DNA of 5,602 nucleotides. Origin: Lachnospiraceae bacterium (lineage in GTDB: Bacteria; Bacillota; Clostridia; Lachnospirales; Lachnospiraceae). The notes below the pieces were generated by a model. It saw nothing but the letters and a program-made list of their open reading frames with translations, had not been told where the DNA came from and ran no database searches. The translations under genes and the position numbers were made by a program. The DNA is taken from contig CAAGKE010000053.1 of assembly GCA_900770325.1 (NCBI GenBank), positions 1-5,602 of the forward strand. The letters are read 5' to 3'. How positions within the stretch are numbered: position 1 is the first letter of the stretch; the number at the start of each line of letters is the position of its first letter. Shown here piece after piece: positions 5,548 to 5,602 of the stretch.

Positions 5548-5602
5548 GTTACTGTTCACGCGGCATTATTGAAACAGACGTTTCGAAACAGGCGCACATC
5601 TC
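5548..5602. repeat. Repeat element C, cut by the window end
   Basis: It starts with the exact terminus GTTACTGTTCAC (5548-5559), then after 17 variable bases a 26-base block at 5577-5602 matches element B (3863-3888) at 25 positions, including the palindrome GTTTCGAAAC. The sequence ends at the last base of that match, so the copy is incomplete. It begins 7 bp after the TGA of the membrane protein gene. No intrinsic terminator is visible. Confidence 0.8.

Overview
The window reads as a short draft or metagenomic contig from a Gram-positive, moderate-GC Clostridia member, most likely Lachnospiraceae. The basis is the compact pyrC-pyrF-pyrK-pyrD order, the long-form (about 308 aa) PyrF, the PyrK electron-transfer subunit of a type 1B dihydroorotate dehydrogenase, GGAGG-type ribosome binding sites, and two small proteins of types I associate with that family. 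The left end is not biological: positions 1-22 are the 3' end of an Illumina TruSeq read-1 adapter. The right end stops inside a dispersed repeat, a common cause of assembly breaks.

Layout. On the minus strand, transcribed right to left, is a de novo pyrimidine operon: pyrC (2371-3645), pyrF (1409-2335), pyrK (407-1186) and the first 121 codons of pyrD (23-385). It has a good sigma-A-type promoter (-35 TTGTCA, 18 bp, extended -10 TGGTAGAAT) at 3767-3796 and a leader of about 115 nt. Upstream, also on the minus strand, is a ZIP-family metal transporter (3906-4688). Divergent from it on the plus strand are a 61-codon Cys-containing small protein (4802-4987) and a multi-pass membrane protein with an unusual start (5019-5540). 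The two divergent promoters appear to share one palindromic -35 hexamer, TTGCAA at 4745-4750.

The structure not explained by genes is a family of repeats built on GTTACTGTTCAC. Copy A (1262-1416) is a roughly 155-bp element with 19-bp near-perfect inverted ends and strong internal hairpins, inside the pyr operon between pyrF and pyrK. Copies B (3837-3908) and C (5548-5602) share this terminus plus a 26-bp block containing the palindrome GTTTCGAAAC. A bare 18-bp palindrome of the terminus lies at 1218-1235, and an 11-bp match contains the pyrC stop codon. Four of these sites touch, overlap or nearly touch the stop codon of a different gene. This stop-codon association is the most interesting signal here.

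Together the pyr genes make dihydroorotase, OMP decarboxylase and the NAD-linked dihydroorotate dehydrogenase (PyrDK). The carbamoyl-phosphate, aspartate carbamoyltransferase and pyrE genes are not in the window. The transporter and the two small plus-strand genes have no evident connection to pyrimidines.
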